NCBI GenBank assembly: GCA_023410905.1 | Contig: JAEYPL010000261.1 | Location: forward strand, 1 to 55,463 | Source: Pseudomonadota bacterium | GTDB taxonomy: Bacteria > Pseudomonadota > Alphaproteobacteria > Rhizobiales > Hyphomicrobiaceae | DNA: 55,463 nt | Direction: 5' to 3' | In this document: positions 34,679-43,704 of the stretch, one piece after another | How positions within the stretch are numbered: the stretch's first letter is position 1 | How the letters are laid out: each line of letters starts with the position of its first letter | Notes under the pieces: generated by a model | Seen by the model: the letters and a program-made list of their open reading frames with translations, nothing else | Database searches by the model: none | What the model was told of the DNA's origin: nothing | Made by a program: the position numbers and the translations under genes

Positions 34679-35908
34679 ATGCAGAAGTTTGCAGACATAC
34701 AAACCGAAGCGGCCGCCCAGGCGCGCGAGTCGAACGGGCCGATGCGCCGCATCAGCGTTCTCGGTGCCACGGGTTCGGTCGGCACGAGCACGCTGGACCT
34801 AATCGCACGCCATGGTGACGCGTTCGAGATCGACGCGCTCACAGCGCAGACGAATGTCGCGGCGCTCGCCGAGCTCGCACTCAAGCACCGCGCACGTATT
34901 GCAGTCATCGGCAATACGCAGGGCTACGAGGAACTCAAGGCGCGGCTCGCGGGCACCGGGATCGATGCCGCGGCGGGCCCGGCGGCGCTGATCGAGGCGG
35001 CGTCGCGTCCAGTGGATTGCGTGATGGCGGCGATCGTCGGCGCGGCCGGGCTGCGGCCGACATTCGCCGCGGCCCGTGCAGCCCGCCGTGTTGCGCTCGC
35101 CAACAAGGAGTGTCTGGTCTCTGCCGGCACTGTCTTCATGTCGGCGATCAAGGACGCCGGCGCCGAGCTGCTGCCCGTCGACTCGGAGCACTCGGCGGCA
35201 CTCCAGGCCATCGGCGGGCATGATCCCAAGTTCATCGAGCGGATCGTGCTCACGGCCTCGGGCGGGCCGTTCCGTACCTGGACGGAGGAGCAGCTCGCGA
35301 CGGTGACGCCCGAGCAGGCAGCGCGCCATCCGAACTGGTCCATGGGTCGCAAGATCACCGTCGATTCTGCGACGCTCATGAACAAATGCCTCGAGCTTAT
35401 CGAGGCTTACCATCTGTTTCCGGTAAAGCCGGAACAGCTCGGGGTGGTAGTACATCCCCAGTCGATCGTGCACTGCATGGTCGAATACGCCGATGGCTCT
35501 GTCGTCGCGCAAATGGCGAACCCGGACATGCGCACGCCGATCGCGCTGAGCCTCGCATGGCCAGCCCGCATGGCGGCGCCGACGCCACGGCTCGACCTCG
35601 TGCGCCTCGGCTCGCTGACCTTCGAGGCGCCTGATGAAAACCGTTTCCCCGCCCTTGGTCTCGCACGGCGTACGTTCGAGCTCGGCGGAACGGCCGGTGC
35701 GGTGCTGAATGCGGCCAACGAGGTGGCGGTCGAGGCCTTTCTGGCCCGGCAAATTCCCTTCCCGGCGATCGCGGCGCTGGCGGGCGATGCTCTCGAGACC
35801 GCCGCGCGGCAGGGGCAGGTCCGCGAGCCTTCTTGCCTCGATGACGTCATAGCCGCGGACGAGGAAGGTCGCGCGCTGGCACGCGGCTTGCTCCGGCGGT
35901 ATAGTTAG
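34679..35908 (+). CDS. dxr: 1-deoxy-D-xylulose 5-phosphate reductoisomerase
   Basis: A 409-aa MEP-pathway enzyme: NADPH-binding VLGATGSVGTSTLDLI, ANKECLVSAG, LPVDSEHSA (metal-binding) and NWSMGRKITVDSATLMNK. It makes 2-C-methylerythritol 4-phosphate for isoprenoids, feeding uppS. It starts 5 bp after the cdsA stop, with a short N-terminal extension of about 20 residues before the family core; the ATG at 34742 would remove it. Confidence 0.96.
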   Translation: MQKFADIQTEAAAQARESNGPMRRISVLGATGSVGTSTLDLIARHGDAFEIDALTAQTNVAALAELALKHRARIAVIGNTQGYEELKARLAGTGIDAAAGPAALIEAASRPVDCVMAAIVGAAGLRPTFAAARAARRVALANKECLVSAGTVFMSAIKDAGAELLPVDSEHSAALQAIGGHDPKFIERIVLTASGGPFRTWTEEQLATVTPEQAARHPNWSMGRKITVDSATLMNKCLELIEAYHLFPVKPEQLGVVVHPQSIVHCMVEYADGSVVAQMANPDMRTPIALSLAWPARMAAPTPRLDLVRLGSLTFEAPDENRFPALGLARRTFELGGTAGAVLNAANEVAVEAFLARQIPFPAIAALAGDALETAARQGQVREPSCLDDVIAADEEGRALARGLLRRYS

Positions 35909-36005
35909 CCTCTGGTTAACTAGGCGGGGCGCCCTCGCCCTCGCCCGCTGTCTTGCTTGGGCCTGCAAGGGCTTGATCCAAAAAAAGAATATCAGGAGTC
36001 CTACC

Positions 36006-37142
36006 TTGGACATGATCTGGAGTTTTCTGTCCGTCCTGCTGCCGTTTCTCTTTGTGCTGACGGTCGTGGTGTTCATCCACGAACTGGGGCACTTCCTGGT
36101 GGCGCGTTGGTGCGGCGTAAAAGTGCAAGCATTTTCAATTGGATTCGGTCGCGAGATCTGGGGCTTCAATGACCGCCACGGCACGCGCTGGCGCCTCGCT
36201 TGGATCCCCCTCGGCGGCTACGTGAAGTTCGTCGACGACGAGAATGGGGCAAGTGTGCCGTCGCGTGACGCTCTGAGCCGTATGAGCCAGGAAGAGCGCC
36301 AAGGAGCGTTCCAATCCAAGTCGCTCGGTCAGCGCGCTGCGATCGTAGCCGCCGGCCCGATCGCTAATTTCTTGCTCGCGATCGCCATTTTCGCAGGGAT
36401 CTTCGCCACCATCGGTACGCAGATCACGGCGGCGAAGATCGATGAGGTGATCGCCGACGGTCCAGCCGCGCGGGCCGGTTTCCAGGCTGGGGACGTTATC
36501 GTCGGCATCGACGGGCGGTCTATCAACAGCTTCCAGGAAATGCAGCGGATCGTGTCCACGAGCGCCGATCAGTCGCTGAGGTTCGAGGTCGAGCGTGGTG
36601 GAGTCCGTGTGAGCCTGACCGCGACGCCCGACAGGCGCGAGCACGAGGACCGCTTCGGCAACAAGATCCGCGTCGGCGTGATCGGCATCCGCCGGAACAT
36701 GCAGGCCCAGGACATGGAATATCGGCGCCACGGCGTGTTCGAGGCGGTCGGGCTCGGCGTAGGCGAGACCTATTTCGTGATCAGCCGCACGCTCGGCTAT
36801 CTCAAGGACGTCGTTCTCGGGCGTGAGGCGGCCGATCAGCTCGGAGGGCCGATCCGGATTGCGGAGGTATCCGGACAGGTGGCCAGCAGCGGGTTCATTC
36901 CTCTGCTCAATCTAACCGCTGTTCTGTCGGTCAGCATCGGCCTGCTCAATCTCTTCCCGATCCCCCTTCTCGATGGCGGCCATCTCATGTTCTACTTGAT
37001 GGAAGCGATTCGCCGTAAGCCGCTCAGCGAGCGGACGCAGGAGATTGGTTTCAGGATCGGATTGAGCTTGGTACTTATGCTGATGATTTACGCCACGTTC
37101 AATGACCTGCCGATCGTCCGGAAATGGATCGGGCTGGGGTGA
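36006..37142 (+). CDS. rseP: RIP zinc metalloprotease RseP
   Basis: A 378-aa site-2 protease: HELGH zinc motif (25-29) in the first membrane span, a PDZ domain about 110-200 (ADGPAARAGFQAGDVIVGI), and LNLFPIPLLDGGH as the second active-site segment near the C-terminus. It cleaves anti-sigma factors and signal-peptide remnants in the membrane. TTG at 36006 is preferred, with AGGAG seven bases upstream; ATG at 36012 is also possible. In the envelope operon it lies before bamA. Confidence 0.94.
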   Translation: MDMIWSFLSVLLPFLFVLTVVVFIHELGHFLVARWCGVKVQAFSIGFGREIWGFNDRHGTRWRLAWIPLGGYVKFVDDENGASVPSRDALSRMSQEERQGAFQSKSLGQRAAIVAAGPIANFLLAIAIFAGIFATIGTQITAAKIDEVIADGPAARAGFQAGDVIVGIDGRSINSFQEMQRIVSTSADQSLRFEVERGGVRVSLTATPDRREHEDRFGNKIRVGVIGIRRNMQAQDMEYRRHGVFEAVGLGVGETYFVISRTLGYLKDVVLGREAADQLGGPIRIAEVSGQVASSGFIPLLNLTAVLSVSIGLLNLFPIPLLDGGHLMFYLMEAIRRKPLSERTQEIGFRIGLSLVLMLMIYATFNDLPIVRKWIGLG

Positions 37143-37374
37143 ATTCGGGCTCGTGCGGTATTCTTGCCACTTCCATCAAGGGGGGTGAATCGTTAATTAA
37201 GTTCAGTCGGGTGTCGGCGTTTCGTGGGTCTAGTACCATGGGCGCCGAGAGTGCCGGTGGGGACCGGCCAACGTGGATACCTGAAAAGGGAGGCCACAAC
37301 TCGAACAGGCGCAGAACTTAAGCCGGGCGCTGCGCTGCTTTTGGGGGAACGGCAAGAAAAGGCAGACGACAAGG

Positions 37375-39735
37375 ATGCCGATGTTTCGGAAGTTGGGGAT
37401 TGGGGGATCTTCGGTCGCGCTCGCGTTGGCGCTGATGGCCCCCCTCACGATCACCGTTGCGGGGGGCTTCGGGCTATTCGCCGTCGAAGCTCAGGCGCAA
37501 GATCTCCGCGTCAGAGAAATCCAGGTCGCCGGTAATCGGCGCGTGGAACCCGAGACTGTGCGGTCTTATCTGCGCTTCTCGGTCGGCGACGCCTACAGTG
37601 AGGCGCGCGTCAATCAATCCATCACGGCACTCTTCGCCACCGGTCTCTTTTCCGACGTGCGGATCGAGCGGAATGGCGGAACGGTCGTCGTAAACGTGGC
37701 CGAGAACCCGGTCATCAACCAGATCGCCTTCGAAGGCAACAAGCAGGTCGAGCGCGCCACCCTCGAGACCGAAGTGCAGCTCAAGCCGCGCTCTGTCTTC
37801 ACGCGCGCGAAGGCGCAGGCAGACGTCCAGCGCATTCTGGACGTCTATCGCCGCCAGGGCCGCTTCTCCGCGACCGTCGAGCCGAAGATCATCGAGCTCG
37901 ATCATGGACGCGTGAACCTCGTCTTCGAGATCAACGAAGGTGGCGCGACGAAGGTCAAGAGCATCCAGTTCGTCGGTAACCGCCATTTCCAGGACTCGCA
38001 GCTCCGCGACATCGTCACGACGACTCAGGAGAGCTGGTTCGACTTCCTCAAGGGCACGGCGTTCTATGATCCTGACCGCCTGAATCTCGACCGCGAGCTT
38101 CTGCGCCAGTACTATCTCAAGAACGGCTTCGCCGACATCCGCGTGGTCGCGGCCGACGTGCACCTCGATCGCGATGGCTCGGGCTTCTTCATCACCTTCG
38201 TATTGGAAGAAGGTGAGCCCTACGTGTTCGGTGACGTTCGCGTCGAGAGCAAGATTCCGGGCGTCGACACGTCTGGTCTGTCGAGCTACATCGTCACAAG
38301 GCAGGGCGGGACGTTCAACGCGGGTGAGATCGACAAGTCGGTCGAGCAGCTGACATTGGCGCTGACTGAACGTGGTCATACGTTCGCCCGTGTCCGTCCG
38401 CGCGCCGATCGCGACACGATTGGTCGTGTGATCGCGCTGACGTACGTTATCGACGAAGGCCCGCGCATTTATGTCGAGCGCATCAACGTCATCGGCAACC
38501 TGCGCACGCGCGACTACGTGATCCGCCGCGAGTTCCGGCTTGCCGAAGGCGATGCCTACAATCCGCTGCTGGTGGATTCGGCGAAGAAGCGCCTCCAGAA
38601 CCTCGGCTTGTTCAAGGGCGTCGACATCAAGCGGCGTCCGGGCTCGGCAGAGGATCGCGTCGTTCTCGACGTGGCGGTGGTCGAGCAGCCGACGGGCGAG
38701 ATCTCCTTCGGTGCCGGTTACTCGACCCAGGAAGGCATCATCGGCGATATCGGGTTCACCGAGCGCAACTTCATGGGCAGGGGGCAGTTCCTGCGCCTGA
38801 AGCTCGGCGGCTCTCTGGAGCGGATGCAGGTCGACCTGAGCTTCACCGAGCCAAAGTTCCTCGGGCGCGATCTCGCAGCTGGCTTCGATCTCTTCTACAG
38901 GATCACGCAGGCGAGCAGCTATCAGCCCTTCGAGCATACGCGGGCGGGCGGCTCATTGCGCCTCGGCGCTCCGCTTTCCGAGAACCTGTGGCTCAATACG
39001 AACTATACGCTCAGCTATGATGAGATGAGCGATATCAGTCCCTTCGCGTCGCGAGCCATCATCGAGGCGGCGGGTGGACCTACTGTCGACAGCTTCGACT
39101 ACTGGACGTCCTCTATCGGCACGTCTCTGACGTACGACCGTCGAAATCACACCAAGACGCCGACCTCGGGCTATTACCTGAACGCAGGCGTTGATTTCGC
39201 GGGTGTCGGCGGCGACGTGCAGTACGTGCGCTTCCAGGGCGAGGCACGCTACTACTACCCGATCACTGAGCGAATCACCTTTGTCGGCCGCGTGGCGGGT
39301 GGGCACATCATGGGCTGGGGCGGCGACGAGGTCCGGTTGCTCGATCAGTTCTACAAGGGCGGCGAGACGATCCGCGGCTTTGATAGGCTGGGTCTTGGTG
39401 CGCGCGATGCGCTTACAGACGACAGCCTCGGTGGCCACACGTACTACGTCGGCACGGCTGAGGTGCGCTTCCCGATCCCGCTGGTGCCTGATGAACTCGG
39501 CATTTCGGGTGCGGTCTTCGTCGATGCTGGCTCGGTATACGGTGTGTCGAAATCGGTGAAGACCCTCTTGGGAGCGGATTTGGAAGATTCCTCAGATCTC
39601 CGCGTCTCGGCTGGTTTCGGCCTCCTCTGGAATTCTCCACTCGGTCCTCTGCGCGGCGACTTCGGCTGGGCATTGATCAAGGAGGAGTTCGACAAGGAGC
39701 AGGTCTTCCGCTTCGGTGCCAGCACGCGCTTCTGA
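37375..39735 (+). CDS. bamA: Outer-membrane protein assembly factor BamA
   Basis: A 786-aa Omp85 protein: signal peptide to about residue 42, five POTRA domains to about 430, then a 16-strand barrel ending in the C-terminal FGASTRF. The loop-6 motif IRGF (666-669) is present. It folds beta-barrel proteins into the outer membrane. Start at 37375 or the second ATG at 37381, which has the better-placed AAGG. It is separated from rseP by about 230 bp, so it may have its own promoter, commonly envelope-stress controlled. Confidence 0.97.
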   Translation: MPMFRKLGIGGSSVALALALMAPLTITVAGGFGLFAVEAQAQDLRVREIQVAGNRRVEPETVRSYLRFSVGDAYSEARVNQSITALFATGLFSDVRIERNGGTVVVNVAENPVINQIAFEGNKQVERATLETEVQLKPRSVFTRAKAQADVQRILDVYRRQGRFSATVEPKIIELDHGRVNLVFEINEGGATKVKSIQFVGNRHFQDSQLRDIVTTTQESWFDFLKGTAFYDPDRLNLDRELLRQYYLKNGFADIRVVAADVHLDRDGSGFFITFVLEEGEPYVFGDVRVESKIPGVDTSGLSSYIVTRQGGTFNAGEIDKSVEQLTLALTERGHTFARVRPRADRDTIGRVIALTYVIDEGPRIYVERINVIGNLRTRDYVIRREFRLAEGDAYNPLLVDSAKKRLQNLGLFKGVDIKRRPGSAEDRVVLDVAVVEQPTGEISFGAGYSTQEGIIGDIGFTERNFMGRGQFLRLKLGGSLERMQVDLSFTEPKFLGRDLAAGFDLFYRITQASSYQPFEHTRAGGSLRLGAPLSENLWLNTNYTLSYDEMSDISPFASRAIIEAAGGPTVDSFDYWTSSIGTSLTYDRRNHTKTPTSGYYLNAGVDFAGVGGDVQYVRFQGEARYYYPITERITFVGRVAGGHIMGWGGDEVRLLDQFYKGGETIRGFDRLGLGARDALTDDSLGGHTYYVGTAEVRFPIPLVPDELGISGAVFVDAGSVYGVSKSVKTLLGADLEDSSDLRVSAGFGLLWNSPLGPLRGDFGWALIKEEFDKEQVFRFGASTRF

Positions 39736-39877
39736 TCCAAGCGCCGGGCGCATAACTCGATCCTTCAGCAACGCGTGCCTTCGTGGCGCGCGTTTGCTAT
39801 ATGGGGCCAGCGATCGGGCCGCTGCGGCACGCAGCTTATGTCATCCAGACCAAGTCACCAGGAAGGTGCCCCGCAGG

Positions 39878-40948
39878 ATGGAGCATCCAGGTTTTTTCGA
39901 GCGAGCCGGACCTTTCACCGCGGCTGAGCTTGCAGAACGTATCGGTGCAACGTTGCGCCCCGGCGATGACGGTGCCCGCGCTCTCAGTGACCTGAGACCG
40001 CTCGGCGAGGCCGGACCTGATCACCTCACGTTCGTCGATAATCGCAAGTATCTTGAGCAGCTTGCCACGACCCGTGCCGCGGCCTGCATTGTGGCGCCAG
40101 CCTTTGCCGATCGCCTGCCGGAGGGCGTGGTCGCGCTGCTGATGGCCGCGCCCTACCGCGGCTTTGCGCTCGCCCTGCAGGCCTTCTACCCGACCTCCTT
40201 GAAGCCCAAGACGGCCGGCTTCGACGCGCGCGAAGCTGGTGCGACGCCGGAGCATCCCACTGCGCGTATCGAGCCTGGCGCGACGATCGAGCCCGGTGCT
40301 GTGGTCGGTCCCGAGGCCTGGATCGGCAAGGGAACGACGGTTGCTGCGGGGGCGCTGGTCGGCTATCGCGTAACTGTCGGGCGGGATTGCTTTATCGGTC
40401 CCGGGGTGACGCTGACCCACGCGCTCGTGGGGGACCGGGTCATCCTCCATGCTGGCGTCCGGGTCGGTCAGGACGGCTTTGGCTTCGCCATGGGGGCGGG
40501 GGGGCACCTGAAGGTTCCCCAGATCGGCCGCGTGATCATCCAGGACGACGTTGAAATCGGGGCCAATTCCTGCGTCGACAGGGGCGCTCTTAAGGATACC
40601 GTCATCGGAGAAGGCACGAAAATTGATAATCTGGTTCAGATCGGGCACAACGTCGTCATCGGACGGCGGTGCGTGATCGTCGCCCAGACCGGCCTCGCGG
40701 GGTCCTGCACGCTCGAGGACTTCGTGGTCATGGGTGGGCAGTCTGGTGTCGCCGGCCATCTGAAGGTCGGTGCCGGCACTCAGATCGCAGGTTGCTCGCA
40801 CGTCGTCGATAACGTGCCGCCGCGCTCGCGCATGGTCGGCACGCCTGCCATACCGATCCGCGAATGGACGCGTGAGAGGATGGCACTGCGCCGGCTCGCC
40901 AAGGGGCGGTCGTCGGATACGGAAGCAAATGGCGGCGACGAGGCCTGA
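39878..40948 (+). CDS. lpxD: UDP-3-O-(3-hydroxyacyl)glucosamine N-acyltransferase
   Basis: A 356-aa left-handed beta-helix acyltransferase with a uridine-binding N-domain (MEHPGFFERAGPFTAAELAE) and hexapeptide turns with IGANSCVDRGALKDTVIG and KIDNLVQIGHNV, the active-site His. It N-acylates the lipid A precursor. The ATG at 39878 fits the family start. A C-terminal tail (RLAKGRSSDTEANGGDEA) is variable. Confidence 0.96.
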   Translation: MEHPGFFERAGPFTAAELAERIGATLRPGDDGARALSDLRPLGEAGPDHLTFVDNRKYLEQLATTRAAACIVAPAFADRLPEGVVALLMAAPYRGFALALQAFYPTSLKPKTAGFDAREAGATPEHPTARIEPGATIEPGAVVGPEAWIGKGTTVAAGALVGYRVTVGRDCFIGPGVTLTHALVGDRVILHAGVRVGQDGFGFAMGAGGHLKVPQIGRVIIQDDVEIGANSCVDRGALKDTVIGEGTKIDNLVQIGHNVVIGRRCVIVAQTGLAGSCTLEDFVVMGGQSGVAGHLKVGAGTQIAGCSHVVDNVPPRSRMVGTPAIPIREWTRERMALRRLAKGRSSDTEANGGDEA

Positions 40949-40998
40949 TGGAGCGCCGCGCGCTGCCGAGCCAATTTTGAGAATGTGGGTGAGTGGCC

Positions 40999-41505
40999 AT
41001 GCAAGAGACGATCAATACCGGGAAGAAGCTGGGCTCCGCCGACATCGCCCGGGTGATGAAGCTGCTGCCGCATCGCTACCCGTTCCTCATGATCGACCGT
41101 CTTCAGGATATGGACGGCGACGACAGCTGCGTCGGCGTCAAGAACGTCACGATCAACGAGCCGTTCTTCCAGGGGCACTTCCCGCAGTTCCCTGTCATGC
41201 CGGGCGTCCTCATCATCGAGGGACTGGCGCAGACGGCGGGTGCACTCTGCGTCGCGAGCCTCGGTGAGGACTACAATCCCCAGGTCGTCTATTTCATGGG
41301 GATCGACAAGGCGAAGTTCCGCCGCCCTGTGGTGCCGGGCGACCAACTTCACTATCATGTCCGCAAGCTCCGCAGCCGCGGCCGCGTATGGCGGTTCTAC
41401 GGCGAGGCGCGAGTCAACGGTCACGTCGTGGCGGAGGCGGAGGTCAGCGCAATGATCGCGGACTCGGCCGAAGCACGCGCCTTCGCGGCTCAAAAGAATG
41501 CCTGA
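40999..41505 (+). CDS. fabZ: 3-hydroxyacyl-ACP dehydratase
   Basis: A 168-aa hot-dog-fold FabZ: LPHRYPFLMIDR, FFQGHFPQFPVMPGVLIIEGLAQ with the catalytic His and Glu. It dehydrates 3-hydroxyacyl-ACP in fatty-acid synthesis, supplying acyl chains to the lipid A enzymes beside it. ATG at 40999 is chosen; a GTG at 40993 is in frame. It overlaps lpxA by 8 bp. Confidence 0.97.
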   Translation: MQETINTGKKLGSADIARVMKLLPHRYPFLMIDRLQDMDGDDSCVGVKNVTINEPFFQGHFPQFPVMPGVLIIEGLAQTAGALCVASLGEDYNPQVVYFMGIDKAKFRRPVVPGDQLHYHVRKLRSRGRVWRFYGEARVNGHVVAEAEVSAMIADSAEARAFAAQKNA

Positions 41506-42358
41506 CGCGGGAATTCACCCGACTGCCATCGTCTCGAACGAAGCTGAGCTGGCGCCGGACGTCGCAATCGGCCCGTTCACGATCATCGAAGCCGGCGCGC
41601 GCATAGGGGCGGGCGTCCGCATCGGGCCGCATTGCTCGATCGGCGGACACGTGAGCCTCGGCGAGAATTGCGAGCTGTTGAGTCACGTGGCGGTCGCAGG
41701 GAGCACGACGATCGGCGCGCGCACGCGCATTTTCCCTTTCGCCTCGCTCGGCCATCAGCCGCAGGATCTGAAGTACGCTGGCGAGGCTTCGACGCTGACG
41801 ATCGGCACCGACTGCCTGATCCGTGAAGGCGTGACGATGAACCCCGGCACCAGCGGCGGTGGCATGGCGACAACCGTCGGCAACAAGTGCGCTTTTCTCG
41901 CCAACTCGCACGTCGGGCACGACAGCCATGTCGGCAACAGCGTCATCTTCTCCAACAACGTGATGCTCGCCGGGCACTGCCGGGTCGACGACTATGTCAT
42001 CCTCGGCGGTGGTGCGGCGGTCATCCAGTACACGCACGTCGGCGCGCACGCCTTTGTCGGTGGCATGTCCGGTCTCGAGAACGATCTCATTCCGTATGGC
42101 ATGGCGGTCGGCAATCGCGCGCGGCTGAGCGGCCTCAACATCGTCGGCCTGCAGCGGCGCGGTTTCTCGCGTGAGCAGATCCATGCGCTACGGCGCGCCT
42201 ATCGTCTGTTGTTTGCGGACGAAGGTACGCTCAAGGAGCGCGTCGACGATGTGGCGTCCTCGTTCGAGGACAACCCGATCGTCCAGGAGATCGTGGCCTA
42301 CATCCGCGCCGACCGGAAGAAGTCGCTCTGCACGCCGCGTGACGTCTCCGAGCAGTGA
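41498..42358 (+). CDS. lpxA: UDP-N-acetylglucosamine O-acyltransferase
   Basis: A 286-aa hexapeptide acyltransferase with IHPTAIVSNEAELAPDV, the MNPGTSGGG strand and NSHVGHDSHVGN (catalytic His). It attaches the 3-hydroxyacyl chain to UDP-GlcNAc, the first step of lipid A. It overlaps fabZ at its start, which points to translational coupling. The TGA at its end overlaps a GTG that could start lpxI, but the proper lpxI start is at 42376. Confidence 0.97.
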   Translation: MPDAGIHPTAIVSNEAELAPDVAIGPFTIIEAGARIGAGVRIGPHCSIGGHVSLGENCELLSHVAVAGSTTIGARTRIFPFASLGHQPQDLKYAGEASTLTIGTDCLIREGVTMNPGTSGGGMATTVGNKCAFLANSHVGHDSHVGNSVIFSNNVMLAGHCRVDDYVILGGGAAVIQYTHVGAHAFVGGMSGLENDLIPYGMAVGNRARLSGLNIVGLQRRGFSREQIHALRRAYRLLFADEGTLKERVDDVASSFEDNPIVQEIVAYIRADRKKSLCTPRDVSEQ

Positions 42359-42375
42359 GCGCGCGGAGGACCGCC

Positions 42376-43704
42376 ATGAAGCAGGGTCCCTTGGGCATTC
42401 TGGCGTGTGCCGGCAGCCTACCTGTCGAGATTGCGGAGACCGCGCACCGTTCAGGCCGCGCCGTCCATATCGTCGGCATCGAGGGTTTCGCGGAGCCTGA
42501 GATCGCGGCCTACTCGCACAAGATCGTCAACATCGGGCAGGTGGGCGGCATGCTGTCGAGCCTGCGGCAGGCGGGCTGTCGCGAGCTCGTCATTGCCGGT
42601 GCGCTGCGCCGTCCGAATCTTCTCAAGATCCGCGTCGATCATGGGTTCTTCCGCGCGATCAGAACCGCGCTGAGCCTGACGCGCGGCGGCGATGACAGCG
42701 TGCTGCGCCGGGTCGTGCGCTTCTTCGAGCGCGAAGGCTTCGTCGTCGTCGGCGTGGACAGCATCGCGCCGCATCTGCTGGCGCCGGACGGGCCACTCGG
42801 CCGAATTGAGCCAAGTTCCGCGCATATCAGAGCGATGTCGCGCGCAGCGGCGCTTCTGAAAGCGCTCGGCACTTTCGATGTAGGGCAGGGCGCAGTCGCG
42901 TCCGAGGATCGCATTCTCGCTGTAGAGGGTGCGCGCGGGACGGATGAGATGCTTGCGCAGGTAGAGGCTGCTCGGAATGAATTTGGTTGCGGGGACGCGC
43001 AACCAACAATCGGCGCCGTACTCGTAAAAATGCCGAAGCCAGGCCAGGAGCTGCGCGTCGATCTGCCCGCGATCGGTCCGCGCACCGTCGAGCGGGCACA
43101 TGCGTGCGGCCTCTCCGGCATTGTCATCGCGGCAGGCCGCGCACTGGTCATCGAGCGCGCGCGCACGATCGCGCTTGCCGATGAGCTTGGCCTCTTCATT
43201 GTCGGCATCGACAGCACGCACGGTGACGGCACGCTTCCGCCCGCAGCGTTGCCCGCGCCGCCAGCATTTCGCCAGATCGGCAGCCGGCGCGCGGGAACAT
43301 CCGAGCGCCGCGATGCCACGCTCGGTGCGCAGGCACTCGCCGTGCTTGCCGCGCACGAAGCTGGTCGCGCCGTCGTCGTGCTCGGCGAGCATGTACAGCG
43401 CGTCGACAGCGCGCTCGGTATTCAACGTATGTTGAGCGGACGGCGGCCGAGCCATTGGGGGCTCAGAACGTTCAAGCGGCGCATGGGCGTGCTGGTCGTC
43501 GCCGCCGTCGAGGACATCGGCACGGACGCCGAGAGTATCGAAGCCGTGCTGGCCCTCATTGCGCGCGCGGCCCTCGCAGGCATCGCGATTTCCGGCCGCG
43601 TAGATGCGATGTCACCGATGCCCCGTCTTCTCGTGCAGGCAGCTGATCGTCATCGGCTGTTCGTGATCGCGCCGGATGGACCGAACGGCGGAGGCGTAGC
43701 ATGA
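42376..43704 (+). CDS. lpxI: LpxI-type UDP-2,3-diacylglucosamine hydrolase with a duplicated C-terminal domain
   Basis: A 442-aa protein. The first ~280 residues are standard LpxI: N-terminal KQGPLGILACAGSLPVEIAE and C-domain GQELRVDLPAIGPRTVERA, with Asp229 at the position of the catalytic Asp. Ordinary LpxI ends near 280. A further ~160 residues follow, in which residues 316-434 parallel 163-279 in order: GVLVVAAVEDIG against GAVLVKMPKPGQ, AALAGIAISG against CGLSGIVIAAG, ADRHRLFVIAPD against ADELGLFIVGID. The VDLP motif is lost in the second copy. It hydrolyses UDP-diacylglucosamine to lipid X. The ATG at 42376 has GGAGG upstream. It overlaps lpxB by 4 bp. Confidence 0.9.
   Translation: MKQGPLGILACAGSLPVEIAETAHRSGRAVHIVGIEGFAEPEIAAYSHKIVNIGQVGGMLSSLRQAGCRELVIAGALRRPNLLKIRVDHGFFRAIRTALSLTRGGDDSVLRRVVRFFEREGFVVVGVDSIAPHLLAPDGPLGRIEPSSAHIRAMSRAAALLKALGTFDVGQGAVASEDRILAVEGARGTDEMLAQVEAARNEFGCGDAQPTIGAVLVKMPKPGQELRVDLPAIGPRTVERAHACGLSGIVIAAGRALVIERARTIALADELGLFIVGIDSTHGDGTLPPAALPAPPAFRQIGSRRAGTSERRDATLGAQALAVLAAHEAGRAVVVLGEHVQRVDSALGIQRMLSGRRPSHWGLRTFKRRMGVLVVAAVEDIGTDAESIEAVLALIARAALAGIAISGRVDAMSPMPRLLVQAADRHRLFVIAPDGPNGGGVA

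Noticed and set aside
37474..38937. Long minus-strand frame opposite bamA
   Set aside because: Same shadow effect; BamA domains account for this stretch fully.
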